NCBI GenBank assembly: GCA_947069175.1
Contig: CAMTDV010000007.1
Coordinates: 51,169,681 to 51,233,680, forward strand
Length of the DNA: 64,000 nt
Reading direction: 5' to 3'
Source of the DNA: Scalesia atractyloides
Lineage: Eukaryota > Streptophyta > Magnoliopsida > Asterales > Asteraceae
Under the pieces are notes generated by a model. That model was not told where the DNA came from, did not search any database, and saw nothing but the letters and a program-made list of their open reading frames with translations. Positions 11,852-22,042 of this stretch are shown one piece after another. A program made the translations under genes and the position numbers. How positions within the stretch are numbered: the stretch's first letter is position 1; every line of letters begins with the position of its first letter.

Positions 11852-12139
11852 TGTAACATCCTGAGATCAGGCATATAAGATCTCGAGATGGGCTTAGGGA
11901 TTAAGGGTTTTCGGTTGTGTGTGGGCTTAGGGTTTCGACATTAGGGTGGCCTATATAATGACATTTTGTTGGTCATCATTGGGTTGAACATCTAGAGGGA
12001 AAATCGTATAACTTGTATCAGACGACGTTTTGAATCGTATACAAGTTTTGTTTCATAATTCGGTGTTCATTCTGTTTCATCTAGTTTCTTTTGTTGAATC
12101 AGTTTTTTTGTGTGATTCCGTCATACAATCAAAGCTACA
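11852..12139 (+). repeat. Candidate lone LTR, plus strand (about 288 bp)
   Basis: It starts TGTAACATCC and ends GCTACA. It has a TATA-like CTATATAATG at about 11951, and is followed by TTGATATCATATTG, a weak match to the initiator-Met primer site (TTGGTATCAGAGC). No matching second LTR is in the window. Confidence 0.4.
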
Positions 12140-12223
12140 TTGATATCATATTGTAGTGATCTAGATCATGAACTTACATAATCACTTTAGTATAAGTTTA
12201 TACCTTCTTAACAAACACCTAGT

Positions 12224-12346
12224 AAGTTTATTAGGCCATGTGTTCTCTCCATAACACATCTTTCTTTCATTGAGATATGCAATACATACAAGTTTATTAG
12301 GTCATGTGTTCTCTCCATAAGTTTATTAGGTCATGTGTTCTCTCCA
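12224..12346. repeat. Three-copy short repeat at the left edge of the Tat element
   Basis: A 28-29-base unit (AAGTTTATTAGG[T/C]CATG...CTCTCCAT) occurs at about 12224-12252, 12290-12318 and 12319-12346. The last two are directly adjacent. It marks the abrupt left end of the Tat element, which has no LTR here. Confidence 0.75.
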
Positions 12347-14064
12347 CGCGGGGACTTCCACCCACGTGGTGGTGGAAGGTTCCGGTATGGGTACTAATGC
12401 GGGTTCTCCGGTTTTGGAATGTCCGGTGGTTCCATTGACGCAACCACAGCTGGATATTGAAGGGCCTGTGGTTGTTATTGAGGAATCGCGGGTGGATCTT
12501 GGGGAACCTTCGGTGGAAGTGGAAGAATCGGGGTTCGTTGTGGAAGAACCTGTTGTGGTGGTGGAAGAACGCGCGCATCTGGGTGCCGCGGCTTATGTTG
12601 GTGAGGCAGAGCCAGTGGGAACGACTTCCGTCGATGGTGTTCAGACCAGTGCTCCACAAGGGGAGCATGTGGAGGAACCGGCACCCGGGGGTGGCGTGGG
12701 GACTTCCACCCATGATTTGTCTCCAATCCGCCCGGATGAAATTCCGGGGGATTATTATTATTATAGGTCTTTCTCCTCCACCCAAGCTGAAGAGATCCAC
12801 ACTCCTGTGTGGAAATTAGAGAAAGGAGAAGACTTTTCTCACTGGTCGGCGTGCCGTGAGTTCTTTAAAGGGGTTTTCCCCCCAGCGGAGGTACGTTTGC
12901 TTTCTGATCATGAAGAGGAAGAGACGTATCATACGTACCTCCAGGAAGCTGCCAGGTCCGCCTCTGTGACTTACAAGATTGTTCGTGAATGGCGGGGCCT
13001 GGTGAAGCAAAAAAAAAGATCTTGAGGCTGCCCAAGCGGCCCTTGGTAAAGAGCGAGCCCAAGTGGCTGCGTGTGAAGCTGTGGTGCAGGAAAAAGAGAC
13101 TGCTTTCACCGATAACCAGCGAATTGAAGGGTAGTCCGCGCAGGGGTGGAAAAAACGGGCCGAACGCCAAACTTGCTGAGGAGCGCAAGTTATGGAAGGG
13201 GGCTTGCGAAAGGGATAACAGGGACAGGGAAAAGAAATCCCTGAGGGGTGAACTGGCCCAGTTGCGCGCTGGTGTGGCGCAAGAGAAGAGAGAGATGAGG
13301 CGGCAGCTGCTGCGGCTGCAAAAGCTACTGTGCAGCGCGCACAGTGAACAGAGAGAGGTACCTCCTTCTCCTTGTGTTCATTCCCTTTTAATATTACTAA
13401 GTTATGATACTAACCTTGTTGTGAACAAACATGTCGAAGCTTGCGCTGCTTTAGAGAGTGCTAAAAAAGATCTCCAAGCAGCCTCGGTAGAGAAGGTTGA
13501 GCTTTTGCACAGACTGCGTTGGCGAAGGCGAAGATGGAGGCGGGTGAGAAAAAATTGGAAGATTCTGAAAGCTCCCGCGCCATCTTCGAGTCGTTGGTGG
13601 AGTCGCTCACCAACAACATGTTGTGGCTTCAGCAGCATGGGATTGTCCATGTGAGTGTTTCGCTTGTTTTTTCATATCTTTATGTGATGGCTCTGAACTG
13701 TCTTTTGAATTTGCAGATTGCCAATTCCATTGTGAACTCTGCGGAGTTGGATGGTGCAGTATCCAAGCTAGTGGTTGCTGCACGCCATGATGGGCATGCG
13801 CGAGGCTATGCTGAGTGTGCGCAACAAGTCACTCATGCCTTGGATATTCCATGCGATTCCAGCCATGCTTCCACTTATGGAGTTAATACCGGAGCTGTCC
13901 TCGAGAGGGCGCAGCAAGGGTATAACCGTCTTGATATCCCGGCCTTGGAATTGGTAAGCGTGGCGCTCACCCATGATGACTTCATCGACCGCTTGAAGGA
14001 TATCTTTCGGAAGAGGCCGAGGCCGCTGCTGAAGAAGAAGACTAATGCTGGATCCTTAATGTAA
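12347..14064 (+). pseudogene. Antisense extra ORF of the Tat element, coiled-coil protein
   Basis: On the strand opposite to pol, three overlapping frames (12333-13025, 12989-13654 and 13519-14064) read as one protein. First comes an acidic, Val/Glu/Pro-rich part, then a block around 12760-12960 (TPVWKLEKGEDFSHW, CREFFKGVFPPAEV). A long Lys/Glu/Ala/Gln-rich coiled coil follows, and a C-terminal globular part (SIVNSAELDGAVSKLV, ARGYAECAQQVTHAL) ends at 14062-14064. Similar antisense ORFs of Tat elements are often annotated as 'putative gypsy-type transposase'; their function is unknown. The apparent start ATG lies in the flanking short repeat, so the true N-terminus is lost. Frames shift at about 13008 (an A9 run), 13130 and 13515. 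A GTGAGT...TTGCAG intron is visible at 13651-13716, and another probable intron starts with GTACCT near 13360. Confidence 0.65.
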
Positions 14065-14484
14065 TATCTTGTAGGATCGTTGATTGTGCCGCGCGTTGCG
14101 CGGTTTTGCACATATTTTTATCTTTTAATGAAATGTTTCTTCTTTGTTACAATATTTTCGTGAAATGGACCAACTTTGTGTAGGTATAGCGAATGAAACT
14201 GGTAATGAACTCGCGCGTGGATATCATCTCCTATGCATGTTTCATAGGTAGTGACTTAGGGTTTACGAGTCATTGTGTACCAAGGTGTTTTTGCGTATAC
14301 CCAAAGTGGTCCTGTGCATTTGTAACGAAACATTAAGATAAAAATAAATCAAGTAACTCTTGTCTTTATTACATAATTGGGCGTCAGAGCCATACTTTTA
14401 GAGTAGACAAGAGATAATGAACTTGCAAGTTTACATGTAGCACCAGCTGTTGCGCATTCCTTGTCCTAGGGATATTTGAATTGT
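14065..14484. other. Spacer between convergent extra ORF and pol
   Basis: The two opposed coding regions end here, so this should hold both 3' ends. It is AT-rich with TCTTTTAATGAAATG after the extra ORF stop. No gene is seen. Confidence 0.4.
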
Positions 14485-15657
14485 CTAGGCGCTTAAGTGT
14501 GTATGCGCCTTTTCCCAGGACTTCATTGATAAAATAAGGACCTTCCCATTTGGGTGCCAGTTTTCCAGGACGTTCAGCGTTAGATGCCTCATTATCGCGT
14601 AGAACAAAGTCACCGGGTAAAAAGGTGCATATGCAGACTCGCGCGTTGTAGTATTTTTCGAGCTTGGACTTGTATTTCGCCTCATTGATGGCGGCTTTTC
14701 ATGCCTTTCTTCTAGTAAGTCCAAGTCAAGTCTACACTCATCCTCATTGTTTTGTCTATGCGCAACTAACATGCGTGGTGATAGGAGGCCTATCTCTGCG
14801 GGAATCACTGCCTCCGTTCCATACACAAGGCTAAAAGGAGTTTCGCTCGTGCTGGTTTTAGGCATGGTTCGATGAGCCCATAGGATACTTGGCAGCTAAT
14901 CAACCCAGCCTCTGCGCGCTGTACCCAACCTTGTCTTGACCCCTTTGACTATGCTTTTGTTAATTCTTTCCACTTGGTCGTTCCCTTGGGGGTGCGCGAC
15001 CGAAGTGAATACGTGTTCGATATGCATTTCTTTCATCCATTGCTGTAGCTCTTCGGCTGCGAAATTAGGACCGTTATCAGTGACTATGCGTAGGGGTAAC
15101 CCGAAGCGGCATATAATGTGTTCCCATGTAAACTTTCGCACTACAGTTGCTGTGGTGGATGCAAGGGGTTTGGCTTCTACCCATTTTGTGAAATAATCGA
15201 CTGCAACGATTATGAATTTCACCACTCCTGGAGCATCTGGGAATGGTCCCACCATATCGATTTCCCATTGCTGAAAAGGCCACGCTGTTGTCACCGGGAT
15301 CAAAGGATTCTATGGGCGCAGTGTCTTTGGAGCGTGGCGCTGGCATGATGCACATTTACATAATGTTTCAACCGCATCAAGGTGCATGTTAGGTCAATAG
15401 TATCCGGTGTTCATGATCTTGGCTACGACCATGCGCGGGCCGACGTGAATTCCGCATAACCCTTCATGTATTTCGCGGATCAAGTACTGTGCATCTTGCG
15501 GATCAACACAACAGAGGAGCGGCCCAACGTATGACTTTCGGTATAAGATACCGTCCGCCATTTCATAATTGAGTGCCTTGTTCTGGACCTTCCTTGCTTC
15601 CGCTTTGTTTTTGGGGAGGCTCCCGTGTTGCAAGAACAGGATGATAGGGACATCCAA
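14485..15657 (-). pseudogene. Tat element integrase
   Basis: In minus-strand order, 15394-15657 carries the His half of the HHCC zinc-binding domain (IREIHEGLCGIHVG). The catalytic core at 14896-15303 has Asp in EIDMVGPF, Asp in VTDNGPNF and Glu in GNDQVERINKSI, the D,D-35-E triad. The C-terminal part at 14485-14865 begins with a motif common in plant gypsy integrases (TPFSLVYGTEAVIPAE). Integrase joins the cDNA copy to nuclear DNA. Separate frames and a stop between core and C-terminus show it is broken. Confidence 0.85.
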
Positions 15658-15763
15658 GACGGATTTCCCACTTCGATGATGTTGACTTGTCGCAAAGGAA
15701 CAGAAGGGTTTTTGAGTACCTCAATGCGCACCTCGCGCGCAAGGTGCTTGAAGCTTGTAGCGG

Positions 15764-16399
15764 CTATCTTGCTGAGAGCATCGCCGTGCTTGTTCTCGCT
15801 TCAGTTGACATGGTTATCTTGAAGTGTTGGAATTCTATTATTAAGGCTTGCGCTTGTTCTAGATACAAGGCCATTACCTCGCCTTTTGCGTCGTACAGGC
15901 CGTTGACCTGTCCGGCGACTAGGAGTGAGTCGACATGGGCCTCCAAATTCTGCGCACCCATTTTGATCGCTAACCGAAGGCCTGCCAGGAACGCTTTATA
16001 TTCAGCTTCATTATTTGTACTTTTAAAATCCAATCTGATGGCATAGGTGAATTCTTGATTATCAGGGCTTATTAGACAAAGACCTGCCCCTGCGCCATCA
16101 TCGTTGGATGCGCCGTCTGTGTGAAGTATCCATGCGCAATCATCTGTAACCGGCGTTGGATTCTGTATAGCTTCACATTCTCGCGCTTTATTCTGCTGGA
16201 CTTCCGCAATGAAATCAGCTAATATCTGGCCCTTTATTGCTGGGCGTGGTTTGTACACGATATTATGTCCATCAAGTTCAATCGTCCATTTTGTTAGGCG
16301 GCCAGATATGTCTAGTTTCGACAAATTTGGCCTAAATGATAGTTCGAGAGAACTGTTATTTCGTGGCCTGAAAAATATCAGCGCAACCACGGGATACAT
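15764..16399 (-). pseudogene. Tat element second (archaeal-type) RNase H
   Basis: The protein contains LHTDGASNDDGAGAGLCL (first catalytic Asp), NNEAEYKAFLAGLRLA (catalytic Glu) and AHVDSLLVAGQVNG (second Asp). This is the arrangement of the extra RNase H acquired by the Tat lineage, lying between the gypsy RNase H and integrase. Upstream in the same frame is the end of the ordinary RNase H/tether. The domain itself is uninterrupted. Confidence 0.85.
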
Positions 16400-16426
16400 G
16401 GATTAAAGCTAGAGTGAGCTTTTCCA

Positions 16427-17642
16427 TCATGGGATATCGAGCTCTGGGTCAGTAAGCATCTTGCTGAAGTAGTAGATCGGAGTCTGAACTCCTGCGCGTT
16501 CTACTAGAAGAATGGCTCCCAGAGCGATATCTGATGCGGAATGGTAAAGTATCAGTGGCTCGTTCTTCTGTGGTGCGGTGAGCGTTGGTAGCTGGATTAA
16601 GCATTCCTTCATTTGGGTGAAGGCTTTCTCTGCATCCGAGTCCACTGAAACTTGTTCTTTTTCACACAATTCCGCAGGGTGCTAATGAATGGGAAGGACT
16701 TCATCGCGTGGTTGGCCAAGAACCTGTTCAGCGCAGCCAGCCGCCCTGCCAACTGTTGCATTTCTTTGATAGTTGAGGGTGATGGCATACGCTGAATCGC
16801 TTCCACTTTATCGGGATTGACTTTAAATCCATCACGCGTAACGATGAATCCCAAGAATTTGCCTTCCTCCATTCCAAAAGAGCACTTGCTGGGGTTCAGC
16901 TTCAGATTTGCCTTGCGCAAGGAGGCAAACGTTTTTTGGATGTTTGCCAGCATCTTCTCCTCATCCGAGCTCATGATGACTAGGTCATCAATGTATACTT
17001 CCACGGTTTCGCCAATGTCATCCCTGAAGACATGGTCCATTAAGCGTTGATAGGTGGCTCCAGCGTTGTGCAATCCGAAAGGCATCTTTGTGTAATAGTA
17101 AATGTCCTAATCTGTTTGGAAAGCGGTCTTGTCTTCGTTTTCTTTCTTCATTTGGATCTTATGGTAGCCCTTGTAGCAATCAAGGAAGCATTTCCACCTG
17201 AATGCAGCAAGAGAGTCCACCTTTTTGTCGATTTCCGGTAAGGCGTAGCAGTCTTGGGACATGCCTTGTTGAGATCCTTGAAATCGACGCACATGCACCA
17301 ACTGCCGTTGGACTTTTGAACCATGACTGGGTTGGCTACCCATGTTTGATAACGTACGTCTCGGATGATTCCTGCTTGGAGAAGTTCTGTGACTTGCTCG
17401 TTCAGAGCACGGGTCTTTTTGGGCCCGAAGCTGCACTTTTTTTGAACGATAGGCTGAACTGAAGGGAATGTGTGCAGTGCATGCTCAACTATTTCCCTTG
17501 GCATCCCTGTCATATCCGCCCGTGACCATGCAAAAATATCAGAATTTCGGAACAACAGCTGTTTCAACTGCGCCTTGACTGCGGGAGTCACGGCGGTCCC
17601 AAGAGCACGGTTTGTTCCGGGTACTTGTTGTTGAGTACCCAC
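16427..17642 (-). pseudogene. Tat element reverse transcriptase and first RNase H
   Basis: The RT fingers are at 17148-17642 (IFAWSRADMTGMPREIVEHAL, then NPVMVQKSNGSW, CVDFKDLNKACPK). Palm motifs follow at 16609-17085: MPFGLHNAGATYQRLMD and the catalytic YIDD in VEVYIDDLVIMS, then the thumb (KFLGFIVTRDGFKVNPDK). The gypsy RNase H begins at 16427-16669 (LILYHSASDIALGAIL), where the usual first catalytic Asp position reads HSASD. RT copies element RNA into DNA in the particle. Frames change at about 17130 and 16680. Confidence 0.85.
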
Positions 17643-17651
17643 TTTTCTTGC

Positions 17652-18437
17652 TCACCATAGGAAGATGGCTTGGGTTGCTTTATTGGCGGTTCCTCGTCCA
17701 CAGACATGACTTCCTTCCTTGAATACATGATGGCTACTCCGGTTTCCGTGGAAAAACCGCAAGCGTCGTCCTAATAGTACGTCATGACGCGAGGTTGCGG
17801 GCATGACCATGAAATTGACCTGGACGGTGCGAGTGTGGCGCCCATCAGAAAGAGTCACCAGAAAAGAAATATGTCCCAAAGGGAAAACAGCCACATTGCA
17901 GAAACCAGTAAGTGGGAAATTCATCGGCTCTAGGCGTGCTTTCTTCTCCAGGTGAGTTGTTGGAACACTGTTCATAGATAATGTCCATAGAGTTTCCAGG
18001 GTCTATGAACATCTAGTCGGTGCGGTAGTGACCAAAAAATGCCAGTTATCACTACCGGTCGGTCTTCTTGTGGACCCCCGGGGACGACGGGGAAGATGAC
18101 ATGCTGTTCACGCTAGTGAGACGTGCAGCTCTTCTGGTGGTTATGCTGCGCGAAGGACCACCCTGAATCATACGAACAAATTTCATTTTTTTGTTACTTG
18201 GGTCCTTGCCGCCTCGAGTAATTTGGCGCACCTCTTTGCGCACGTTTTGTAATAAGTGGGTGAGCTTCCCATTCTTAAGCGCCTTTTCAATCTCCATGCG
18301 TAGGGAGATGCAATTATCAGTTGTGCGCCCCGTGTCTTTATGATAATCGCAGAAGAGGTTGGGGTCTTAACCCTTCTTATTGCGCATCGGCGGTGGTTGT
18401 TTGAACTTCCGCCGGTGTCTTCGTCAGTGGGGTCCAC
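17652..18437 (-). pseudogene. Tat element protease region and Gag-Pol linker
   Basis: The stretch 17652-17975 reads as the C-terminal half of a retropepsin-like protease of this lineage (VAVFPLGHISFLVTLSDGRHTRTVQVNFMV, then HDVLLGRR). The Asp-Thr/Ser-Gly active site is not intact in one frame. Upstream, 18052-18437 is basic linker that in related elements carries a CxxC/H motif after CDYH. Frames are broken throughout. Confidence 0.6.
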
Positions 18438-18492
18438 TGACGGTCGCGATTATCTTGCTTTATTGCTCGCTGGGTGGCGAGCTTATTAATGG

Positions 18493-19761
18493 TCACGTGA
18501 GCGTAGACCGGTGTGTTGGGAGGGTTCTGGGTGTGGTCCCTCCACCCTTTATTCTTTTTCCAAAACTCCTGCTTAAGTCTTGGGGACGGTGATGCGGTAG
18601 GGGAGGTCTACTATTATTGAGGTTGCGCTCCGTCTGCGTGTAGACCTTTGCCGCTGCCATAAGTTTCTCCCAGCTCCTGGGGAGACCTGTAGTTCCTGAC
18701 AAGACTTTGATAATCTCGTCACAGCGTACGGCGTACTTGAATTGTGCGCGAATCAGATCTTTGTGCACGTCCCCTATCTCTAGCACTTCCTTGTTGTAGC
18801 GGGTGATGAAGTCTTCAAGACTTTCATCGTCCGCTGCTAAATATTCATTACATCAGGAGAGTCTCTGACATAACACCTTTTTTGACTGAAATGCGCCAGG
18901 AACTTATCTTTCAGGTCATTCTAGGACGCAACTTTGCCCGTGGGCAGGTTATCAAACCACAGGCAGCAGCACCTGTGAGGGTTTGAACGAACAGGTGACA
19001 CCATATCGGTAGTGTCCATCCTCCAATCAGTCCTGCGACGGTAAAGAGACGCAGGCGATCGTCCGGGTCGGTCAACCCGTTGTATTTCCCGACATTGGAG
19101 CGCAGTTTTGCACGTTCCAGTGGTGCGAGAGCTATCTCCTTGATAAACTTGCAATGTTCGGCCGCGTCGGCCGGCCGGTAAATCAAGTTGTAATCATGCT
19201 CGGCTTCAGGGTTGTAACCGCCGCATGGAGCAGATCCGTATGCCGCATGATTCTTGGGTATCCGGTGAAAAACGCTAGCGCTATCACCTTCATCGTAGGT
19301 TTTGTCTTCCTCATGCTGGGTGTACCGCTCCCCTTGGGGACGCGGACCCAACCGTGAGTGGACAGATGCTCGCCTAAGGGAACGAGACTCCAGTTTAGGC
19401 GGAGGTTGTGTGTACTCCGTCTCCTGGGGATGGAGACTATATGGTACGCTCACCCCAGCTAGCGATTCGTAACTCAAAATCCTTGGTGCAGGCGAAGAAT
19501 GCACCTGAACAGTGAGTTGCACTGGGCAGCAGGAATGTTTGTCTGTGCACAGAATTGCTCATAGACGGCATTGAGGGCCATCTGAGACTTTATGTACCAA
19601 GACATTGGGGTTTCACCCGGGGGTGAGACCGATGTAACCGGTACGAAAGGGGTCTTCAGTTGAGCTCCGAGAGTGACCGGGATGTTTATACGGCCAGAGC
19701 CGTGTTGAGATCCAGTATCTTTAGAAGAGTCTTCCCTCACTTGTACGTCGATAATGTCCAT
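18493..19761 (-). pseudogene. Tat element Gag
   Basis: An N-terminal part (19474-19761) and the retrotransposon Gag core (18911-19522) are present in different frames. The core includes VGKYNGLTDPDD and the WCHLFVQTLTGAA motif, and further Gag helices lie at 18493-18786 (GLPRSWEKLMAAAKVY). The apparent ATG at 19759-19761 lies at the junction with the inserted chromovirus LTR. The true start may therefore be across the insertion, near 41480 on the minus strand, where ATGGCTGATTTCCC opens a short frame. Confidence 0.75.
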
Positions 19762-20156
19762 ATTCCATAAAAGTCACAACGTTGGAAGAATTAAAAAAAC
19801 GTTATCCTTGTAACATAAAGTTTTGACCAAAATGCCCTCAAGACGAGATTAAGCAAAACGTCATCATAAAGACTTCTTAATACAATTCAAACAAACTACA
19901 ACTACCATAGGTTTCAACATAGTGTTTTTACAAAACTCACGAGTACGAAATTCATAATTTTACAACCAAAAAGATGTTTTGACCCGTTTGACATTTGAAA
20001 CATGACCGGAAGCGCATTAAGGGCATTAAGGTGTGTTCGTCCCAAGCTCGCCAACTTAAACTTGCGATTTTCCTATAATTCACAATATGAAAACACAATA
20101 TAGTAAGTTAGTAACAATAATCACTTAAACTATGTTCATCAGTATCTTGGATTGTT
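19750..20156 (-). repeat. Truncated 3' LTR of chromovirus copy 1
   Basis: It matches the plus-strand left end of the LTRs at 22043 and 39780 (CCATA or CCACA, then TTCCATAAAAGTCACAACG) until GGATTGTT at 20156. It then switches to gag sequence. The expected TG start is degenerate, and I find no matching 5-bp duplication between its left flank and the right flank at 41422. Confidence 0.85.
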
Positions 20157-20164
20157 CACTTAAA

Positions 20165-21255
20165 CTTCTTCAGACGAGATCTGAAACATTCTCCCTCTAG
20201 CCCTTGGGATTTCTTCCTTCTTTCCTTCCTTCTTTATTCCTTGCTTGAGTTTCGGGCATTCTGCTTTCACATGGCCTGATTCATTACAATTGTAACATAC
20301 CCGTTTGGACTATGACAGTTGTAGTACGGATGTCCCTCTTGACCGCATTTGTAGCACCCCTTTCTTCCCATTAAACATTCTCCTGTGTGAAGTTTCCCAC
20401 ATGTCTAGGAGTCTCTTTCTTACTATGATCGTAATGTTTGGGTTTCTTGGGAGTACTTTGAGTTGTTCCCTTTTCAGCTTGCCTCTTCTCCTGTCGCTCT
20501 TCTTGTCTTTTCAATTCGATCTCTCTATCTCTCGCCCAATTAATGAGTTCAGTTAAAGTTTCACATTTAGAAGGAGTGATGAACTCTCTGTATTCGGCTT
20601 TTAGCATATCATGGTAGCGGTTGATCTTCATTCTCTCCGTTCTTGTGAATTCCTTACAAAACTTCATCTTATCGAGGAAAATGTTTATGATTTCATCGAT
20701 TGTTTCATTCTTCTGACGAAGACGGAGGAAGTCTTCTTGAATTCTATCTACGGCCGATTGTGGAAAATGATACTTCATGAAGGGTTCCTTGAATTCTTGC
20801 CATGTAAGAGTTTGTAGTTTATCCTCACATATCTCCTTTCTATACGCGTCCCACCAATCTTTCGCTTGTCGTTGAAGTTGCCCTATGGCGAACACCACTT
20901 GATCTTCCTTCTCACAATGGCTTCGAATGAACACTCCTTCTATGTTGGAGATCCATCTTTGACATTCTATGGGATCTATTTCCCCATTATAAGATGCAGG
21001 TTTACAAGCCATGAATTCTTTGTATGTACACCGACGTGTTTCTTTCTTGCCTTGAATTCCGCTTATCATTTCCTTCAATTCGTATATCTTGCTGGTCATC
21101 ATAGTTTTCACTACGCTTAACACTTGACTTTCTACTTCTTGTGCTATATGAGGGACGTTTGCATCAAGTGTCTTTATTACTTCATCCGCAATCAGCTTAT
21201 TTAATTCATCCTGACTTATTTGTTCCGTAACGTTCGAACCTCCTTCATCCGTCAT
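20165..21255 (-). CDS. Chromovirus Gag (copy 1), nearly intact
   Basis: An open frame of 294 codons (20371-21255) begins MTDEGGSNVTEQIS and contains the Tekay-type Gag core (YNGEIDPIECQRWISNIEGVF, AKDWWDAYRKE, then PFMKYHFPQSA). A highly charged tail with RQEERQEKRQAEK follows. The zinc knuckle lies just beyond the stop in another frame (about 20330-20365, CYKCGQEGHPYYNC). Gag builds the virus-like particle and binds element RNA. The N-terminal two thirds are intact, unlike in copy 2 where the frame is broken. Confidence 0.85.
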
Positions 21256-22025
21256 CTACAATCACATACTTGTGTTAGCTATCATACTATTCATTCATAT
21301 ATATGTATACATCTATATACATATATCATTCTATATGTTGCAAAATCTCAAAATCTGATTCTTGTAGGTTACGGGTTCAAATAATTCTTATTGCAACATT
21401 CTTGGCGTACCAATTACAATATACTTCCGTTCGTGCATTCAACTTTCTTATTCATTCGCACATTCGTTATATATAGGTTGACTAGTTTGTCATCATGCTT
21501 TCATTTACATTCTGGTGCCCTTTCTAGAATTTAACGAGGGTTTGGGACTCGTTTAAAAATTTTAACATAATAAAATAATGAATGAGCGACATGGTTCAGT
21601 GGCAAGCGTCGGCGACGGCTTATCACCGCGTCGCCGACGTACTCTAGAAAGTTGTGTCACCTTAATTCTTGCGTAGACAGTGTATTAGTGTGTCGGAACA
21701 AGGAAGGACCGTCGGTGACGCATAAGGAGCCCGTCGCCGACGCCTTGCCCAATTTCTTGACGCTGCAGATTTCGTTTCAGCCATTTTGTCCGATATCTAA
21801 CCTTTTTCCCAGCCGAAACCATTTCATAACACCTCGTGACTTCACTAGTCACAACATTATGTTAAATCCCCATAACCCCTTCCCGTTTTAACGCCTATAA
21901 ACAAGAACATTAAAATTTCTTAAAAAAATACCTACTAATATCATGCCTCGGAACGAACACACTTTTGCATGAGCTCTTGGTTTGAGTTCAAGTACACTAG
22001 CTTTGGCACTTGAATCCCTCGAACT
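21256..22025 (-). other. Chromovirus leader (copy 1)
   Basis: This is the untranslated leader between primer site and gag. It contains a GC-rich inverted repeat at 21607-21639 and a further copy of one arm at 21732-21742. The same leader in copy 2 spans 38997-39762. Confidence 0.6.
21607..21639. repeat. Perfect GC-rich hairpin in the chromovirus leader
   Basis: The arm CGTCGGCGACG at 21607-21617 pairs with CGTCGCCGACG at 21629-21639 around an 11-base loop. A third arm copy sits at 21732-21742 and could form an alternative pairing. Confidence 0.8.
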
Positions 22026-22040
22026 TTGCTCTGATACCGA
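22026..22040 (-). other. Primer-binding site, chromovirus copy 1
   Basis: The plus strand reads TTGCTCTGATACCGA, complementary (one mismatch) to the initiator-Met tRNA primer site, directly beside the LTR start TGTAATG at 22043. Confidence 0.75.
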
Positions 22041-22042
22041 CT

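Larger units (their letters stand above)
12347..19749 (-). mobile_element. Tat-lineage Ty3/gypsy retrotransposon, main part
   Basis: The minus-strand gag-pol (14485-19761) contains Gag, protease, RT, a gypsy RNase H, a second archaeal-type RNase H, and integrase in that order. A plus-strand extra ORF lies 3' of pol. Dual RNase H and an antisense 3' ORF are hallmarks of the Tat group (Grande, Retand and relatives). The left end is truncated inside the extra ORF with no LTR. The right end is interrupted by the chromovirus nest, and the leader and a probable LTR continue at 41422-42660. Many frameshifts and stops show that the element is dead. Confidence 0.85.
19750..22042 (-). mobile_element. 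Tekay-like chromovirus copy 1, gag-only remnant
   Basis: Reading minus strand there is a primer site (22026-22040), a leader with a GC-rich hairpin, and Gag. Then there is a direct jump into the last 407 bases of the 3' LTR (19750-20156). All of pol and about 1.2 kb of the LTR are deleted. The junction carries about eight bases of extra sequence (20157-20164). Its 5' LTR (22043-23513 plus 34387-34558) also serves as the 3' LTR of copy 2, so the two copies are in tandem. Confidence 0.8.

Noticed and set aside
11852..12139. 5' LTR of the Tat element
   Set aside because: It is on the opposite strand, has a Copia-like primer-site remnant, and shares no sequence with the Tat 5' part at 41422-42660.
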